Source: Bacillota bacterium (lineage in GTDB: Bacteria > Bacillota_I > Bacilli_A > RFN20 > CAG-288). From it: 5,503 bases of DNA. A model generated the notes under the pieces. The model saw nothing but the letters and a program-made list of their open reading frames with translations. It searched no databases and had not been told where the DNA came from. The translations under genes and the position numbers were made by a program. Positions 5,069 to 5,503 of the stretch are shown here, piece after piece. Location of the stretch: positions 1 through 5,503 of the forward strand of contig DNJQ01000141.1 in assembly GCA_003497225.1 (NCBI GenBank). The letters run 5' to 3'. Within the stretch, counting starts at the first letter, position 1, and the number at the start of each line of letters is the position of its first letter.

Positions 5069-5425
5069 ATGAGAGTAAAAGGTGGAACAGTCACACATAG
5101 ACGTAGAAAGGCTGTTTTAAAACAAGCCTCTGGTTACTTTGGTAGCCGTCATCGTCTTTTCCGTACAGCTAACCAAGCTGTCATGAAGGCGAATCACTAT
5201 TCCTACATCAGCCGCAGACTTTTGAAGAGAGATTATCGTAAACTTTGGATAACTCGTATCAACGCTGCTTGCCACAAACTTGAAATATCATATTCCAAGT
5301 TCATGCACGGTTTATCAGTTGCAGGAATCAATTTAAATCGTAAGATGCTTTCTGAAATCGCTATTAACGATCCTAAAGCCTTCGAAGGTTTAGTTGAAAC
5401 ATCTAAAAAAGCATTAGCAAAGTAA
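5069..5425 (+). CDS. rplT: 50S ribosomal protein L20 (bL20), operon autoregulator
   Basis: A 118-residue basic protein of the normal bL20 length. The N-terminal extension holds [19 protein letters not shown] (10-28) and [12 protein letters not shown] (30-41), both highly conserved 23S rRNA contacts. The globular C-terminal part includes the [19 protein letters not shown] segment (49-67) and [19 protein letters not shown] (76-94). L20 is needed early in 50S assembly. In Bacillus and relatives it also binds the infC leader, which mimics its rRNA site, and lowers operon expression; the leader seen at 4146-4266 fits that loop. AGGAGG (5055-5060) precedes the ATG by eight bases. A strong terminator begins three bases after the stop. 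Confidence 0.97.
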   Translation: MRVKGGTVTHRRRKAVLKQASGYFGSRHRLFRTANQAVMKANHYSYISRRLLKRDYRKLWITRINAACHKLEISYSKFMHGLSVAGINLNRKMLSEIAINDPKAFEGLVETSKKALAK

Positions 5426-5427
5426 TT

Positions 5428-5467
5428 AAAAAGCTGTAAGCCAAATTAATTAGACTTACAGCTTTTT
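5428..5467. terminator. Bidirectional intrinsic terminator after rplT
   Basis: AAAAAGCTGTAAG (5428-5440) and CTTACAGCTTTTT (5455-5467) form a perfect 13-bp stem with a 14-base loop. The stem itself carries A and T tracts on its outer ends, so it can terminate transcription in both directions. It closes the infC operon. The remaining 36 bases (5468-5503) show no gene. Confidence 0.9.
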
Positions 5468-5503
5468 GTATGCTTAATTAACTATTAATAAGAAACATCA
5501 ATT

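Noticed and set aside
1..5503. Mollicute code with TGA read as tryptophan
   Set aside because: All recognised proteins use TGG for tryptophan and none needs read-through of TGA, so there is no evidence for recoding here.
1..5503. CRISPR array, insertion sequence or tRNA genes
   Set aside because: No regularly spaced direct repeats, no transposase frame or terminal inverted repeats with target duplication, and no tRNA cloverleaf or T-loop signature was seen.

Overview
The window is AT-rich with short intergenic gaps, Shine-Dalgarno sites of the GAGGTGAT / AGGAGG type, a Gram-positive infC-rpmI-rplT attenuator leader, and a lipoprotein built from Listeria-Bacteroides (InlB B) repeats. This points to a low-GC Firmicute or Mollicute-related bacterium, for example an Erysipelotrichia, RF39 or Acholeplasma-like gut lineage. 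Tryptophans are all read from TGG and no gene needs TGA as a sense codon, so the standard bacterial code fits. The lineage is an inference from style, not from a marker comparison.

Layout. Bases 31-606 (+) encode a RimJ/RimL-type GNAT acetyltransferase. It converges on, and overlaps by 4 bp, a CNNM/HlyC/CorC-family membrane protein on the minus strand (603-1676) that lacks the usual C-terminal CorC_HlyC domain. Upstream of the CNNM gene, about 1710-1790 holds a terminator-like minus-strand hairpin, a mini-ORF with a strong ribosome site, and several inverted repeats. Bases 1793-2143 (+) hold a small unrecognised ORF with a weak start whose frame stays open further upstream; it may be a remnant. 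An extended -10 promoter then sits immediately before a small three-helix membrane protein (2189-2497), placed so that the mRNA should be leaderless. One base after it begins a 535-residue lipoprotein (2499-4106) made of about seven degenerate InlB B-type repeats.

The last 1.4 kb is the conserved translation operon infC (IF3), rpmI (L35) and rplT (L20). It has its own near-consensus sigma-A promoter (4111-4139), an L20-type attenuator leader (about 4146-4266), and a bidirectional terminator at the end (5428-5467). The leader shows two mutually exclusive folds: an intrinsic terminator hairpin and a 12-bp long-range pairing that would dismantle it. IF3 appears to start at the rare codon ATC at 4285, so a longer ORF starting inside the terminator stem at 4234 is an artefact. 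Two known feedback loops therefore seem to be present: L20 acting on transcription attenuation, and IF3 acting through its own non-canonical start codon.

The infC operon is secure. The most open questions are the small ORF at 1793-2143, the minus-strand leader of the CNNM gene, and the leaderless membrane protein/lipoprotein pair.
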